This document shows, piece after piece, positions 23,992-34,316 of a DNA stretch of 64,000 bases. Position 1 is the stretch's first letter. Each line of letters starts with the position of its first letter. The translations under genes were made by a program, and so were the position numbers. The notes under the pieces were generated by a model, which had not been told where the DNA came from, did not search any database, and saw only the letters and a program-made list of their open reading frames with translations. The DNA lies in NCBI GenBank assembly GCA_030263805.2, contig CP136010.1, forward strand, positions 4,933,792 through 4,997,791, read 5' to 3'. Origin of the DNA: Pseudomonas sp. FeN3W (GTDB lineage Bacteria > Pseudomonadota > Gammaproteobacteria > Pseudomonadales > Pseudomonadaceae).

Positions 23992-26900
23992 ATGGCGTTC
24001 TTTTCAGCGGCCAGCAAGGCCGACTTTCAGCAGCAATTGCAGACAGCGTTAGCGCAACACGTAGACCCGAAAATCCTGCCGCAACTGAGCCTGTTCGCCG
24101 AACAGTTCTTCGGCATCGTCGCGCTGCCGGAGCTCACCGAGCGGCGCATGAGCGATCTCGTCGGCTCGACGTTGGCCAGCTGGCGGCTGTTGGAGCGCTT
24201 CGATCCCTCAACGCCGGAGGTGCAGGTATTCAACCCCGACTTCGAGAAGCACGGCTGGCAGTCGACCCATAGCGTGGTCGAGGTGCTGCATCCGGACATG
24301 CCGTTCCTGGTCGATTCGGTGCGCATGGAGCTGACGCGCCGCGGCTACAGTATCCATACCCTGCAAACCAGCGTGCTGCAGGTGCGTCGTGAGGCCGACG
24401 GCAGCTTGTTGGAACTACTGCCCAAGGATGAGCGCGCCGCTGACAGCCATGCCGAATCGCTGATCTTCGTCGAGATCGATCGTTGTGCCAGCCCGACGGC
24501 CCTGCGCGAGCTCGAGCAGTCACTGCTGGGGGTGCTGGCTGATGTGCGTCAGGTGGTGGGCGATTTCGCGGCGATGAAGGGCAAGGCGGTCGAGCTGCAA
24601 GGACGTCTGGAGCAGGTCAACCTGAGCATCGACGGCGATGAGCTGGACGAGATCCGCGACTTCATGCGCTGGCTGGCGGACGACCATTTCACCTTCCTCG
24701 GCTACGAGGAGTTCTCGGTGCAGGAACAGGCCGATGGCGGGCGCATCGTCTATGACGAAAGCTCGCTGCTGGGTCTGTCGCGGACCATGCGCACCGGACT
24801 TTCCGAGGAGGAGCAATCGCTCACCGGCCAGTCGGTCAGCTACCTGCGCGAACCGCTGCTGCTGTCGTTCGCCAAGGCGGCCATGCCCAGCCGCGTGCAC
24901 CGTCCGGCTTACCCGGACTTCGTTTCGCTGCGTGAGTTCGATGACGAGGGGCGGGTGGTTCGCGAGTGCCGCTTCCTCGGCCTGTTCACCTCGTCGGTCT
25001 ACACCCAGAGCGTGCGGCGCATCCCGTTCATTCGCCGCAAGGTCGAGACGGTAGTGCAGCGCGCCAACTTTGGCAGTTCCGCGCACCTGGCCAAGGAGCT
25101 GGTGCAGGTTCTCGAGGTGCTGCCGCGTGACGAGCTGTTCCAGGCACCGATCGACGAGCTGTTCGAAAATGCCATCGCCATCGTGCAGATTCAGGAGCGT
25201 AATCGGCTGCGGCTGTTCCTGCGTTTCGATCCCTATCGACGTTTCTGCTACTGCCTGGTGTATGTGCCGCGTGACAGCTACTCCACCGAGACACGGCTGA
25301 AGATCCAGCAGGTGCTGCAGGAACGGCTCGAAGCCAGCGACTGCGAGTTCTCCACCTATTTCTCCGAATCGGTGCTGACGCGCGTGCAGTTCATCCTGCG
25401 TCTGGACCCCAGTCGCGCGCTGCAGGTGGATACGGTGCGTCTGGAGCAGGAAGTGCTGCAGGCCTGCCGTACCTGGCAGGACGATTACCAGAGTCTGGTG
25501 GTCGAGCGCTTCGGCGAGGCCAAGGGCACCCATCTGCTCAGCGAGTTTCCAAAAGGCTTTCCAGCGGGCTATCGCGAGCGCTTCTCGCCGCAGTCGGCCA
25601 CCGTCGACATGCAGCATGTGCTCGACCTCAGCGAGGAACGACCGCTGGTGATGAGCTTCTATCAGCCGATCACGGCTGAAGAGAATCGTCTGCACTGCAA
25701 GCTCTACCACCTGAATACGCCGCTGCCGCTGTCGGACATCCTGCCGATCATGGAGAACCTGGGGCTGCGGGTGCTCGGCGAGTTTCCGTTCCGGTTGCGT
25801 GACCGCAGCGGCCGCGAGTACTGGATACACGACTTCGCCTTCACCTATGCCGAAGGCCTGGAAATCGACCTGCTGGAAATCAACGAGGCGCTGCAGGACG
25901 CGTTCATCCATATCTATGGCGGCTCTGCCGAAAACGACGGGTTCAACCGCCTGGTGCTGACCGCCGGGCTGGCCTGGCGTGAAGTGGCGCTGCTGCGCGC
26001 CTATGCGCGCTATCTCAAACAAATCCGCATGGGCTTCGACCTGGGCTATATCGCCAGCGCGCTGCTCAACCATACGGATATCGCCCGCGAGCTGGTACGG
26101 CTGTTCAAGATGCGCTTCTACCTGGCGCGCAAGCTCGGTGACGATGATCTGGCGGATAAGCAGCAACGGCTGGAGCAGGCGATTCTCACGGCTCTGGATG
26201 ACGTGGCGGTACTCAACGAGGACCGGATTCTGCGGCGCTATCTGGCGCTGATTCAGGCCACCCTGCGAACCAACTTCTATCAGACGGATGCCAGCGGCAA
26301 ACCGAAATCGTATTTCAGCTTCAAGCTCGATCCGCGCTCGATCCCGGAAATGCCGCGTCCGGCACCGATGTACGAGATCTTCGTCTATTCGCCACGGGTC
26401 GAAGGCGTGCACCTGCGCGGCGGCAAGGTGGCGCGTGGCGGGTTGCGCTGGTCCGATCGCGAGGAGGACTACCGCACCGAAGTGCTCGGCCTGGTCAAGG
26501 CACAGCAGGTGAAGAATGCGGTGATCGTCCCCGGCGGCGCGAAAGGCGGCTTCGTGCCGCGCCGGCTGCCTACCAGCGGCACGCGGGATGATATTCAGGC
26601 CGAAGCGATCGCCTGCTACCGCATCTTCATCAGTGGCCTGCTCGACATCACCGATAACCTGCATGAAGGCCAGGTCGTACCGCCGGCCAACGTGCTGCGC
26701 TATGACGGTGACGACCCCTACCTGGTGGTCGCCGCGGACAAGGGCACCGCGAGCTTTTCGGACATCGCCAACGGCATCGCCGCCGAATACGACTTCTGGC
26801 TCGGCGATGCCTTTGCCTCGGGCGGCTCGGCAGGCTACGACCACAAGAAGATGGGCATCACCGCGCGCGGCGCCTGGGTATCGGTGCAGCGTCACTTCCG

Positions 26901-28842
26901 CGAACGCGGCATCAACGTGCAGACCGACGTGATCAGCGTGATCGGCATCGGCGACATGGCCGGCGATGTGTTCGGCAACGGTCTGCTGATGTCTGAAACC
27001 CTGCAGCTGGTCGCGGCATTCAACCATCTGCATATCTTCATCGACCCCAATCCCGACCCTGCACGCAGCTTCATCGAGCGCAAGCGCCTGTTCGACTTGC
27101 CGCGCTCGTCGTGGACCGATTACGACGCCTCGTTGATCTCGGAAGGCGGTGGCATCTTCCCGCGTTCGGCCAAGCGGGTCGCGATCACGCCACAGATGAA
27201 AGAGCGCTTCGCCATCGAAGCGGATCAGCTGACGCCAGCCGAGCTGATCCACGCACTGCTCAAGGCGCCGGTGGACCTGTTGTGGAATGGCGGTATCGGC
27301 ACCTATGTGAAGAGCAGTGGCGAAAGCCATGCCGAAGTCGGCGACAAGGCCAACGATGCGGTGCGGGTCAATGGCGCCGATCTGCGTGCCAAGGTGGTGG
27401 GCGAGGGCGGCAACCTCGGCATGACCCAGCTGGGGCGCGTCGAGTACGCGCTGCATGGTGGCTCGAGCAACACCGACTTCATCGACAATGCCGGCGGCGT
27501 CGATTGCTCGGATCATGAGGTGAACATCAAGATCCTGCTCAACGAGGTGGTCAGCGCCGGTGACATGACCGCCAAGCAGCGCGACCAACTGCTGTTCGAG
27601 ATGACTGATGCGGTGGCCGAGTTGGTGCTGCAGAACAACTACAAGCAGACCCAGGCGCTGTCTCAGGCGCAGCATCGCTCGCGCGAGCGGGCCGCCGAGT
27701 ATGTCCGGCTGATCAATGCGCTGGAGGCGGCGGGGCAGCTCGACCGCGCGCTCGAGTTCCTGCCCAGCGATGACGCCCTGACCGAGCGCGCCAGCATCGG
27801 CAAGGGCCTGACCCGGCCGGAACTGTCGGTTCTGATTTCCTACAGCAAGATCGAGCTGAAGAAAGCGTTGCTGGATTCGCGCGTGCCGGACGACGACTAC
27901 CTCGCCCGCGAAATGGAAAGCGCCTTCCCGCAGCAACTGAGCGAGCGTTTCCACGATGCCATGCTGCAACATCGCCTCAAGCGCGAAATCGTTGCCACCC
28001 AGATCGCCAACGATCTGGTCAACAACATGGGCATCACCTTCGTTCAGCGCCTGAACGAGGCGACGGGCATGAGTGCGGCGAATGTCGCTGGCGCCTACGT
28101 GATCGTGCGCGACATTTTCCATCTGCCTCACTGGTTCCGGCAGATCGAGGCGCTGGATCACAAGGTGCCGGCGGAGCTGCAGCTGGCCTTGATGGACGAG
28201 CTGATGCGCCTGGGCCGCCGCGCGACGCGCTGGTTCCTGCGCAACCGTCGTAGCGAGCTGGATGCCGCACGCGACGTCGCGCATTTTGGTCCACGGGTCG
28301 CTGCCCTTGGTCTGAAACTCGATGAGCTGCTGCAGGGCTCGACGCGTGACCGTTGGCAGGAGCGCTACAAGCGTTACACCGAAGCTGGGGTGCCCGAGCT
28401 GCTGGCGCGCATGGTGGCCGGTACCAGCCATTTATACACGCTGTTGCCGATTCTCGAGGCCGCTGACGAAACCGGCCAGGTGCCTGCGCAGGTGGCGGCA
28501 ACTTACTTCGCCGTCGGTGGTGCGCTCGAGCTTCCCTGGTATCTGCATCTGTTGACCAACCTGCCGGTGGCCAACAATTGGCAGGCCCTGGCGCGTGAAA
28601 GCTTCCGCGACGACCTCGACTCACAGCAGCGCAGCATCACGGTATCGGTACTGCAAATGGAGAACGGTTCGGAGGCAATCAGCGAGCGGGTCGACGCTTG
28701 GTTGGCTCAGCGACCAGTGCTGCTGGAGCGCTGGCGCTCGATGCTGGCCGAGCTGCGCGGCGCCAGCGGCAACGACTACGCCATTTACGCAGTCGCCAGC
28801 CGTGAGCTGCAGGGGCTGGCGCAGTCGGTAGGGCATGGCTGA
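23992..28842 (+). CDS. gdhB: Large NAD-specific glutamate dehydrogenase
   Basis: A 1616-residue enzyme converting glutamate to 2-oxoglutarate and ammonium with NAD, the ~180-kDa type found in pseudomonads and actinobacteria. N-terminal ACT-like regulatory regions precede the catalytic core (about 800-1230): GGLRWSDREEDYRTEVLGLV, KGGFVPRR, DLLWNGGIGTYVK and GEGGNLGMTQLGR. Length is as expected. AAGCGGAG lies just upstream of the ATG. In P. aeruginosa this enzyme supports arginine and glutamate catabolism. Confidence 0.96.
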   Translation: MAFFSAASKADFQQQLQTALAQHVDPKILPQLSLFAEQFFGIVALPELTERRMSDLVGSTLASWRLLERFDPSTPEVQVFNPDFEKHGWQSTHSVVEVLHPDMPFLVDSVRMELTRRGYSIHTLQTSVLQVRREADGSLLELLPKDERAADSHAESLIFVEIDRCASPTALRELEQSLLGVLADVRQVVGDFAAMKGKAVELQGRLEQVNLSIDGDELDEIRDFMRWLADDHFTFLGYEEFSVQEQADGGRIVYDESSLLGLSRTMRTGLSEEEQSLTGQSVSYLREPLLLSFAKAAMPSRVHRPAYPDFVSLREFDDEGRVVRECRFLGLFTSSVYTQSVRRIPFIRRKVETVVQRANFGSSAHLAKELVQVLEVLPRDELFQAPIDELFENAIAIVQIQERNRLRLFLRFDPYRRFCYCLVYVPRDSYSTETRLKIQQVLQERLEASDCEFSTYFSESVLTRVQFILRLDPSRALQVDTVRLEQEVLQACRTWQDDYQSLVVERFGEAKGTHLLSEFPKGFPAGYRERFSPQSATVDMQHVLDLSEERPLVMSFYQPITAEENRLHCKLYHLNTPLPLSDILPIMENLGLRVLGEFPFRLRDRSGREYWIHDFAFTYAEGLEIDLLEINEALQDAFIHIYGGSAENDGFNRLVLTAGLAWREVALLRAYARYLKQIRMGFDLGYIASALLNHTDIARELVRLFKMRFYLARKLGDDDLADKQQRLEQAILTALDDVAVLNEDRILRRYLALIQATLRTNFYQTDASGKPKSYFSFKLDPRSIPEMPRPAPMYEIFVYSPRVEGVHLRGGKVARGGLRWSDREEDYRTEVLGLVKAQQVKNAVIVPGGAKGGFVPRRLPTSGTRDDIQAEAIACYRIFISGLLDITDNLHEGQVVPPANVLRYDGDDPYLVVAADKGTASFSDIANGIAAEYDFWLGDAFASGGSAGYDHKKMGITARGAWVSVQRHFRERGINVQTDVISVIGIGDMAGDVFGNGLLMSETLQLVAAFNHLHIFIDPNPDPARSFIERKRLFDLPRSSWTDYDASLISEGGGIFPRSAKRVAITPQMKERFAIEADQLTPAELIHALLKAPVDLLWNGGIGTYVKSSGESHAEVGDKANDAVRVNGADLRAKVVGEGGNLGMTQLGRVEYALHGGSSNTDFIDNAGGVDCSDHEVNIKILLNEVVSAGDMTAKQRDQLLFEMTDAVAELVLQNNYKQTQALSQAQHRSRERAAEYVRLINALEAAGQLDRALEFLPSDDALTERASIGKGLTRPELSVLISYSKIELKKALLDSRVPDDDYLAREMESAFPQQLSERFHDAMLQHRLKREIVATQIANDLVNNMGITFVQRLNEATGMSAANVAGAYVIVRDIFHLPHWFRQIEALDHKVPAELQLALMDELMRLGRRATRWFLRNRRSELDAARDVAHFGPRVAALGLKLDELLQGSTRDRWQERYKRYTEAGVPELLARMVAGTSHLYTLLPILEAADETGQVPAQVAATYFAVGGALELPWYLHLLTNLPVANNWQALARESFRDDLDSQQRSITVSVLQMENGSEAISERVDAWLAQRPVLLERWRSMLAELRGASGNDYAIYAVASRELQGLAQSVGHG

Positions 28843-28912
28843 CGACGTCTTGCGGCACCCTCCGTGGACGATCCGTCTGCGGGAGGGCGTGCGTCATTGA
28901 TGCAGCGCCACG

Positions 28913-28946
28913 AAAAAACGCACCGCCCAAAGGCGGTGCGTTTTTT
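28913..28946. terminator. Bidirectional terminator after gdhB
   Basis: A 15-base stem (AACGCACCGCC side with A tract, loop CAAA, then GGCGGTGCG with six T residues) lies between the convergent gdhB and DUF6685 genes. A and T tracts flank both sides, so it can act in both directions. Confidence 0.9.
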
Positions 28947-28993
28947 CTAGCGGATGGATTTTTGCTGCGCAGGGAGTCGGTGGCGGTAAACGC

Positions 28994-29909
28994 TCAGTCC
29001 TGCGCAGGCAGTCCGACCTTGAAGCGAGTGATCTGCGGCAGATCGCGCAGGTAGCGGATCAGGTCGGGCGCGCCTGCCAGCTTCAGCCCCTGGCCAATGG
29101 CATTGGCGGTGGGATCACGCTTCTCCAGCAACAGCAATTCGGAATTGCTGGCATCGCGCAGTAGCGTCAAGCGGGCATAGGGAACCTGGCTTTCGAGCAG
29201 CATGGCCATGAATTCACGGTCGCTCCAGGCCTGAGCAGGCATTGTCACGGCATGGTATTCGGTGTCCAGCGCATGCACACCGGAACGGTCGAGGCGGTAA
29301 TCGGTGACATCCGCCGGCAGCATGACTTCCAGACCGCGCAAGCGCGCATAGGCCACGGCGCAGGCAAAGGCTTCCAGATGGTGTTCACCGGCCCAATAAA
29401 GTCGCTCCCCGAGCCAGCTGGCCTGGCGAACATCGATGGCTGTCCCCTTGTCGAAGCCGGGCAAGGCAGTACCGAGCGCTCGAAGAAAATCCTTGTAGCT
29501 GATGATTCGCATCTGCCGACAGCCCGCAGTGCTGGAAAAGGCCTCGAAGGTCGGGTAACTCGGTTCATTTTTGCGCTGCCCGCCGAAGCCGTCGATTTGC
29601 CGCAGGTCGAGCCGTGACCGGGTGCAATCCTTGCTGATCAGGCGGATCAGCGCTCCATGGGCACGGGCCTTGTCTTCCTGCACCGGGCCGGAAAGCGCAC
29701 CACGTGGCAGCTCCAGCAAGCGCTGCAGGCAGGGGCCATCGTTCCAGAAAATGCTGGGCTCAGGTTCGGGTAGGCGGGAAAAGGGCAGCTGCAGGCTGCT
29801 GGCGCGTTCCTGAATGGGCAGCGTAGCCTTGGAGCGTAGCCCGAGGCGTTGCGCAAGTCGTGCGATTTGAGATGTCAGTGAAGGCATTGGCTCGGGCAGG
29901 CTCATCATG
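28994..29909 (-). CDS. DUF6685-like protein of unknown function
   Basis: A 304-residue cytosolic protein typical of Pseudomonas; from memory it matches the DUF6685 family. It has no membrane segment. Recognisable conserved-looking pieces are WNDGPCLQRLLELPRG, LDLRQIDGFGGQRKNEPSYPTF and GEHHLEAFACAVAYARLR. No catalytic motif is obvious. ATG codons at 29909 and 29906 are equivalent choices. The 157 bases up to the DUF2835 gene hold both divergent promoters. Confidence 0.75.
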
Positions 29910-30066
29910 ATGCTTGAGCTCTCAGGGCTACGGCCGAAGTGTGGCAGACCTGTGTCATTTGCGCACGGGCTTTGCGCCACCCGTAGCGCTGTCCTGCGTC
30001 ACAGCCTTGGGCAAAGATCGCGTGTCGATGTGGCAATATCGCCGAATAGATCACTGAGGAGCCTCC

Positions 30067-30288
30067 ATGCCAAATCTGGTACTGGATATCGCGTTGTCCG
30101 CCGAACGAATGAAGGCGGTCTACCAGGGCCATGCGAATCGAGTCCTGATTCGAAGTCGCGACGGCACGCGAGTCAGCTTGCCGGCGCATCATCTGCGCCC
30201 GTTTCTGACCCACGAAGGGATATATGGTTCCTTCGAGCTCGAATTCGCCGAGCAGGGGCAATTGCTACGTTTGCGGCGGCTGCAATGA
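30067..30288 (+). CDS. DUF2835 family protein
   Basis: A 73-residue small protein with the family pattern LDIALSAERMKAVYQG, VLIRSRDGTRVSLPAHHLRPFLTHEGIYGSFEL. Its function is not known. GAGGAG precedes the ATG. It lies 111 bases before pyrD on the same strand. Confidence 0.88.
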   Translation: MPNLVLDIALSAERMKAVYQGHANRVLIRSRDGTRVSLPAHHLRPFLTHEGIYGSFELEFAEQGQLLRLRRLQ

Positions 30289-30399
30289 AACCGGCGGTCG
30301 GTGCGCTCGACCGGCCTATTTCCTCTCTGGCTGCAGCGGCTCAAGCCCCCTTGGGCTGCTATACTCCGCGTCCACATTTACCGAGACCTTAGGCTGCGT

Positions 30400-31431
30400 A
30401 TGTATAACCTGGCCCGCCAGCTGTTGTTCAAGTTATCTCCGGAAACTTCCCATGAACTTTCCCTCGAGCTGATTGGCGCCGGTGGCCGTCTCGGGCTCAA
30501 TGCAATGCTCGGCAAGGCGCCGGCCAGTCTTCCTGTTCGTGTGATGGGGCTCGATTTCCCCAATCCGGTCGGCCTGGCAGCAGGGTTGGACAAGAACGGC
30601 GAGGCCATTCGCGGAATGTCGCAGCTGGGCTTCGGTTTCATCGAAGTGGGAACCGTGACTCCGCGCCCGCAGCCAGGTAACCCCAAGCCACGGATATTCC
30701 GTCTGCCCGAGGCCGAGGCGATCATCAATCGCATGGGTTTCAACAATCACGGCGTCGATGCGCTGCTGGCTCGGGTCGAGGCCGCGAGGTTCAAGGGCAT
30801 TCTCGGTATCAACATCGGCAAGAACTTCGATACCCCTGTCGAGCGTGCCGAGGAGGACTACCTGCTCTGTCTGGACAAGGTCTATCACCACGCCAGCTAT
30901 GTCACCGTCAACGTCAGTTCGCCGAATACGCCCGGCTTGCGTAGCCTGCAGTTCGGCGACTCGCTCAAGCATTTGCTCGATGCGCTGCGGCTGCGTCGAG
31001 AGGACCTCGAGATCATGCACGGCAAGCGCGTGCCGCTTGCCATCAAGATCGCCCCGGACATGACCGACGAAGAAACCGCTTTGGTAGGCGAGGCGGTGTT
31101 CCAGGCCGGGATGGACGCGATCATCGCCACCAACACCACTCTTGGCCGGGAAGGCGTTGCCGGCCTGGCTCATGCCGATGAGGCGGGCGGCCTTTCTGGG
31201 GCACCCGTTCGGGAGAAGAGCACGCACACGGTCAAGGTGCTGGCACAGACGCTTGGCGGGCGGCTGCCGATCATTGCGGTGGGTGGGATCACCGAGGGCA
31301 GGCACGCGGCAGAGAAGATCGAGGCGGGTGCCAGCCTGGTTCAGTTGTATTCGGGTTTCATCTACAAGGGGCCGGCTTTGATTCGCGAGGCGGTGGATGC
31401 CATCGCGGCGCTGCGCTCACAAGCACATTGA
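30400..31431 (+). CDS. pyrD: Dihydroorotate dehydrogenase (quinone), class 2
   Basis: A 343-residue membrane-associated flavoprotein of pyrimidine synthesis that oxidises dihydroorotate and reduces quinone. It has the amphipathic N-terminal helix (MYNLARQLLFKLSPE), LAAGLDKNGEAI, GTVTPRPQPGNPKPR, the catalytic-Ser region VNVSSPNTPGLR, and FMN-binding KIAPD and GGI. The start at 30400 gives the family N-terminus; upstream in-frame sequence does not look coding. Confidence 0.97.
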   Translation: MYNLARQLLFKLSPETSHELSLELIGAGGRLGLNAMLGKAPASLPVRVMGLDFPNPVGLAAGLDKNGEAIRGMSQLGFGFIEVGTVTPRPQPGNPKPRIFRLPEAEAIINRMGFNNHGVDALLARVEAARFKGILGINIGKNFDTPVERAEEDYLLCLDKVYHHASYVTVNVSSPNTPGLRSLQFGDSLKHLLDALRLRREDLEIMHGKRVPLAIKIAPDMTDEETALVGEAVFQAGMDAIIATNTTLGREGVAGLAHADEAGGLSGAPVREKSTHTVKVLAQTLGGRLPIIAVGGITEGRHAAEKIEAGASLVQLYSGFIYKGPALIREAVDAIAALRSQAH

Positions 31432-31444
31432 TGATCGCCCGGAA

Positions 31445-31464
31445 GGGGCTCCTGTTGGAGCCCC
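31445..31464 (+). terminator. Hairpin after pyrD
   Basis: GGGGCTCC-TGTT-GGAGCCCC is a perfect 8-base stem 13 bases after the pyrD stop. A T tract is absent, so termination may need help from other factors. Confidence 0.5.
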
Positions 31465-31524
31465 TGGGCTTCTAGCCCGCCGCCCGGGTAGGGCGCGCTA
31501 TATCAAGTCGGGTGGATCGGTGAA

Positions 31525-31740
31525 TTAGCCGACCGCGTGAAGTTCGTTGAGTCTATGCAGACCGGCCGTGCCGGTCAGACCATCCCAGTTGTCGCCGCGA
31601 CCCTCCCGCCAGCCGTTAATCCAGGCTTGGCGAACGTTGGGATGGGAAAAAGGACAGAGGTCGCGAGATTTGCCATGTATGCCGTGCTGATAACCGCGTA
31701 GAAATGCTCGTTCCATCGGATCACGCTTGAGTCTTCTCAT
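31525..31740 (-). CDS. rmf: Ribosome modulation factor
   Basis: A 71-residue protein that dimerises 70S ribosomes in stationary phase. It has the family core RDPMERAFLRGYQHGIHGKS, then CPF and RQAWINGWREGR. It is convergent with pyrD and divergent from rlmKL. Confidence 0.95.
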   Translation of the reverse strand: MRRLKRDPMERAFLRGYQHGIHGKSRDLCPFSHPNVRQAWINGWREGRGDNWDGLTGTAGLHRLNELHAVG

Positions 31741-32100
31741 TGGGTATTGCCCTCAGTGGTTGACTGGTGTTCCTGTGGCCTCATGGCGAGACCGGGCAGA
31801 TAGACTGCCAATGAAGCGCGCTGCCGGCGTGGCGCGCTTCGCCGACACCATTGCGATGTCGGCCTGAGGTGAGTTCTAACCCAATGCTGAAGGCGCTGGA
31901 ATGATCGTTTTGTCATAAGTAGGTAACGAATCTATGGTTCTACCCATAAGCCCGGAGGGCAGGGGATGCGAAGTGCGCGCTGCTGAGCCGCTTCTGCGTG
32001 ATTGCAACCATGGTGTCCGTAACCGCTTTCTAATTTTCTTTGCTGGGCCTGTTCCGACGAAAGGGTCGCGACGGTCCGAAGCATCTTTTGTGGAAACTCC
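31741..32100. other. Intergenic region between divergent rmf and rlmKL
   Basis: No coding sequence is visible. It should hold the rmf and rlmKL promoters. A GC-rich near-palindrome around AAGCGCGCTGCCGGCGTGGCGCGCTT lies near 31815-31840; I cannot assign it a role. Confidence 0.5.
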
Positions 32101-34281
32101 ATGACCGACCGCCATGAACTGATCCTGACCTGCCCCAAGGGGCTCGAAGGCCTGCTGCTCGAGGAAGCCACTGCGCTTGGATTGGAGGAGGGTCGCGAGC
32201 AGACATCCGCGATTCGCGGCTTCGGTGCGCTGGAGGTGGCTTACAGGCTCTGCCTGTGGTCGCGCCTGGCCAACCGCGTGTTGCTGGTGATCAGCCGTTT
32301 CCCCACGGTAGATGCCGAGACGCTTTACCAAGGGGTTCACGCAATCGACTGGGCCGACCATCTGCAGCCTGCCGGCAGTCTGGCAGTGGAGTTCAGTGGT
32401 CGCGGCTCGGGCATCGACAATACCCATTTCGGTGCGCTCAAGGTCAAGGACGCCATCGTCGATCGATTGCGAACCGCATCCGGCGAGCGCCCCAGCATCG
32501 ACAAGCTCGATCCTGATCTGCGCGTGCATCTGCGCCTCGACAAGGGGCAAGCGGTGCTTTCGCTCGACCTCTCCGGGCACAGCCTGCACCAGCGTGGCTA
32601 TCGACTGCAGCAGGGGGCCGCGCCGCTCAAGGAAAACCTTGCTGCCGCGATTCTGATCCGTGCCGGCTGGCCACGTATCGCTGCTGCTGGTGGCGCGCTG
32701 ACGGATCCCATGTGTGGCGTCGGCACCTTTCTTGTCGAAGGGGCGATGATGGCGGCGGATATCGCGCCGAATCTCAAGCGCGAGCGCTGGGGATTCAGTG
32801 CCTGGCTGGGGCATGTCCCTGCACTATGGTCGCGGCTGCATGGCGAAGCTCAGGCGCGGGCAGAGGCCGGCCTGGCCAGGCCGCCATTATGGATTCGCGG
32901 CTATGAGGCCGATCCGCGGCTGATCCAGCCGGGACGCAACAACATCGAACGCGCTGGCCTGGCCGGCTGGATCAAGGTCTATCAGGGTGATGTCGGCGAC
33001 TTCGAGCCGCGCCCGGATCAGAGTCAGAAGGGCTTGGTCATCTGCAACCCACCCTATGGCGAGCGCCTTGGCGACGAGGCGAGCCTGCTCTATCTCTACC
33101 AGAACCTCGGCGAACGCCTGCGTCAGGCCTGCCTGGGCTGGGAAGCCGCGGTATTCACTGCCGCGCCGGATCTCGGCAAGCGCATGGGCATCCGTAGCCA
33201 CAAGCAGTACGCGTTCTGGAACGGTGCGCTGCCGTGCAAGCTGCTGCTGATCAAGGTCGAGCTGGATCAGTTCGTGACCGGTCAGCGGGCCACCCCTCAT
33301 GAGGAGCATTCACAGCAGCAGGCGCCGGTCGAGCAGGCTCGCCTCAGCGAAGGCGGGCAGATGTTCGCCAATCGCCTGCAGAAGAATCTGCGTCAGCTCG
33401 GCAAGTGGGCGCGTCGCGAGGGTATCGAGTGTTACCGGCTATATGACGCGGATATGCCTGAGTACGCCCTGGCGATCGACCTGTATGGTGATTGGGTGCA
33501 CGTGCAGGAATATGCGCCGCCGCGCTCCATCGATCCGGAGAAGGCGCAGGCGCGCCTGCTCGATGCATTGGCTGCCATTCCGCAAGCACTGGGCATTCCA
33601 CGCGAGAAGGTAGTGGTCAAGCGCCGCGAGCGCCAGACGGGCACGCGCCAATATGAGCGTCAGGCTACTCAGGGCAAATTTCTCGAAGTGACCGAGGGCG
33701 GCGTCAAGCTGCTGGTGAATCTCACCGATTATCTGGATACCGGCCTGTTCCTCGATCATCGCCCTCTGCGCCTGCGTATTCAGCGTGAAGCGGCCGGCAA
33801 GCGTTTTCTCAACCTGTTCTGCTATACCGCAACCGCCACGGTTCACGCGGCCAAGGGCGGTGCGCGCAGCACCACCAGCGTCGACCTGTCGAAAACCTAT
33901 CTCGACTGGGCACGCCGCAATCTCTCGCTGAATGGCCTTTCGGATCGCCAGCGCTTGGAACAGGGCGATGTGATGGCCTGGCTGGAAGAAGACCGTGGTG
34001 AGTACGACCTGATCTTCATCGACCCGCCGACGTTCTCCAACTCCAAGCGCATGGAAGGCGTGTTCGACGTGCAGCGGGACCATCAGGTGCTGCTCGATCT
34101 GGCGATGGCCCGGTTGGCGGTGGGCGGGACGCTGTATTTCTCCAACAACTTCCGCAAGTTCGTGCTGGATGCCAGCCTGAGCGAGCGCTATGCGGTAGAG
34201 GAAATCAGCAGCGCAACGCTGGACGAGGACTTCCGTCGTAACCCCCGTATTCATCGCGCCTGGAAATTCCAGGCGCGATGA
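32101..34281 (+). CDS. rlmKL: Bifunctional 23S rRNA methyltransferase RlmKL
   Basis: A 726-residue fusion that makes m2G2445 (RlmL half) and m7G2069 (RlmK half) in 23S rRNA. A THUMP domain (about 45-155) and the first SAM-methyltransferase with motif IV NPPYGER near residue 318 are followed by the second methyltransferase, with FCYTATATVHAAKGGA near 575 and DPPTFSNSKRM near 640. Length is as in other gammaproteobacteria. Confidence 0.96.
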   Translation: MTDRHELILTCPKGLEGLLLEEATALGLEEGREQTSAIRGFGALEVAYRLCLWSRLANRVLLVISRFPTVDAETLYQGVHAIDWADHLQPAGSLAVEFSGRGSGIDNTHFGALKVKDAIVDRLRTASGERPSIDKLDPDLRVHLRLDKGQAVLSLDLSGHSLHQRGYRLQQGAAPLKENLAAAILIRAGWPRIAAAGGALTDPMCGVGTFLVEGAMMAADIAPNLKRERWGFSAWLGHVPALWSRLHGEAQARAEAGLARPPLWIRGYEADPRLIQPGRNNIERAGLAGWIKVYQGDVGDFEPRPDQSQKGLVICNPPYGERLGDEASLLYLYQNLGERLRQACLGWEAAVFTAAPDLGKRMGIRSHKQYAFWNGALPCKLLLIKVELDQFVTGQRATPHEEHSQQQAPVEQARLSEGGQMFANRLQKNLRQLGKWARREGIECYRLYDADMPEYALAIDLYGDWVHVQEYAPPRSIDPEKAQARLLDALAAIPQALGIPREKVVVKRRERQTGTRQYERQATQGKFLEVTEGGVKLLVNLTDYLDTGLFLDHRPLRLRIQREAAGKRFLNLFCYTATATVHAAKGGARSTTSVDLSKTYLDWARRNLSLNGLSDRQRLEQGDVMAWLEEDRGEYDLIFIDPPTFSNSKRMEGVFDVQRDHQVLLDLAMARLAVGGTLYFSNNFRKFVLDASLSERYAVEEISSATLDEDFRRNPRIHRAWKFQAR

Positions 34282-34293
34282 TCATCCGGTGTA

Positions 34294-34312
34294 GGCAGGC
34301 GCTCGGCCTGCC
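34294..34312. terminator. Hairpin between convergent rlmKL and dacB
   Basis: GGCAGG-CGCTCGG-CCTGCC forms a short stem-loop in the 35-base gap between the two genes. No clear T tract is present on either side. Confidence 0.4.
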
Positions 34313-34316
34313 GGAG

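Noticed and set aside
24520..28431. Minus-strand open frame of 1303 codons inside gdhB
   Set aside because: It is a mirror of the codon-biased gdhB frame, with no recognisable domain.
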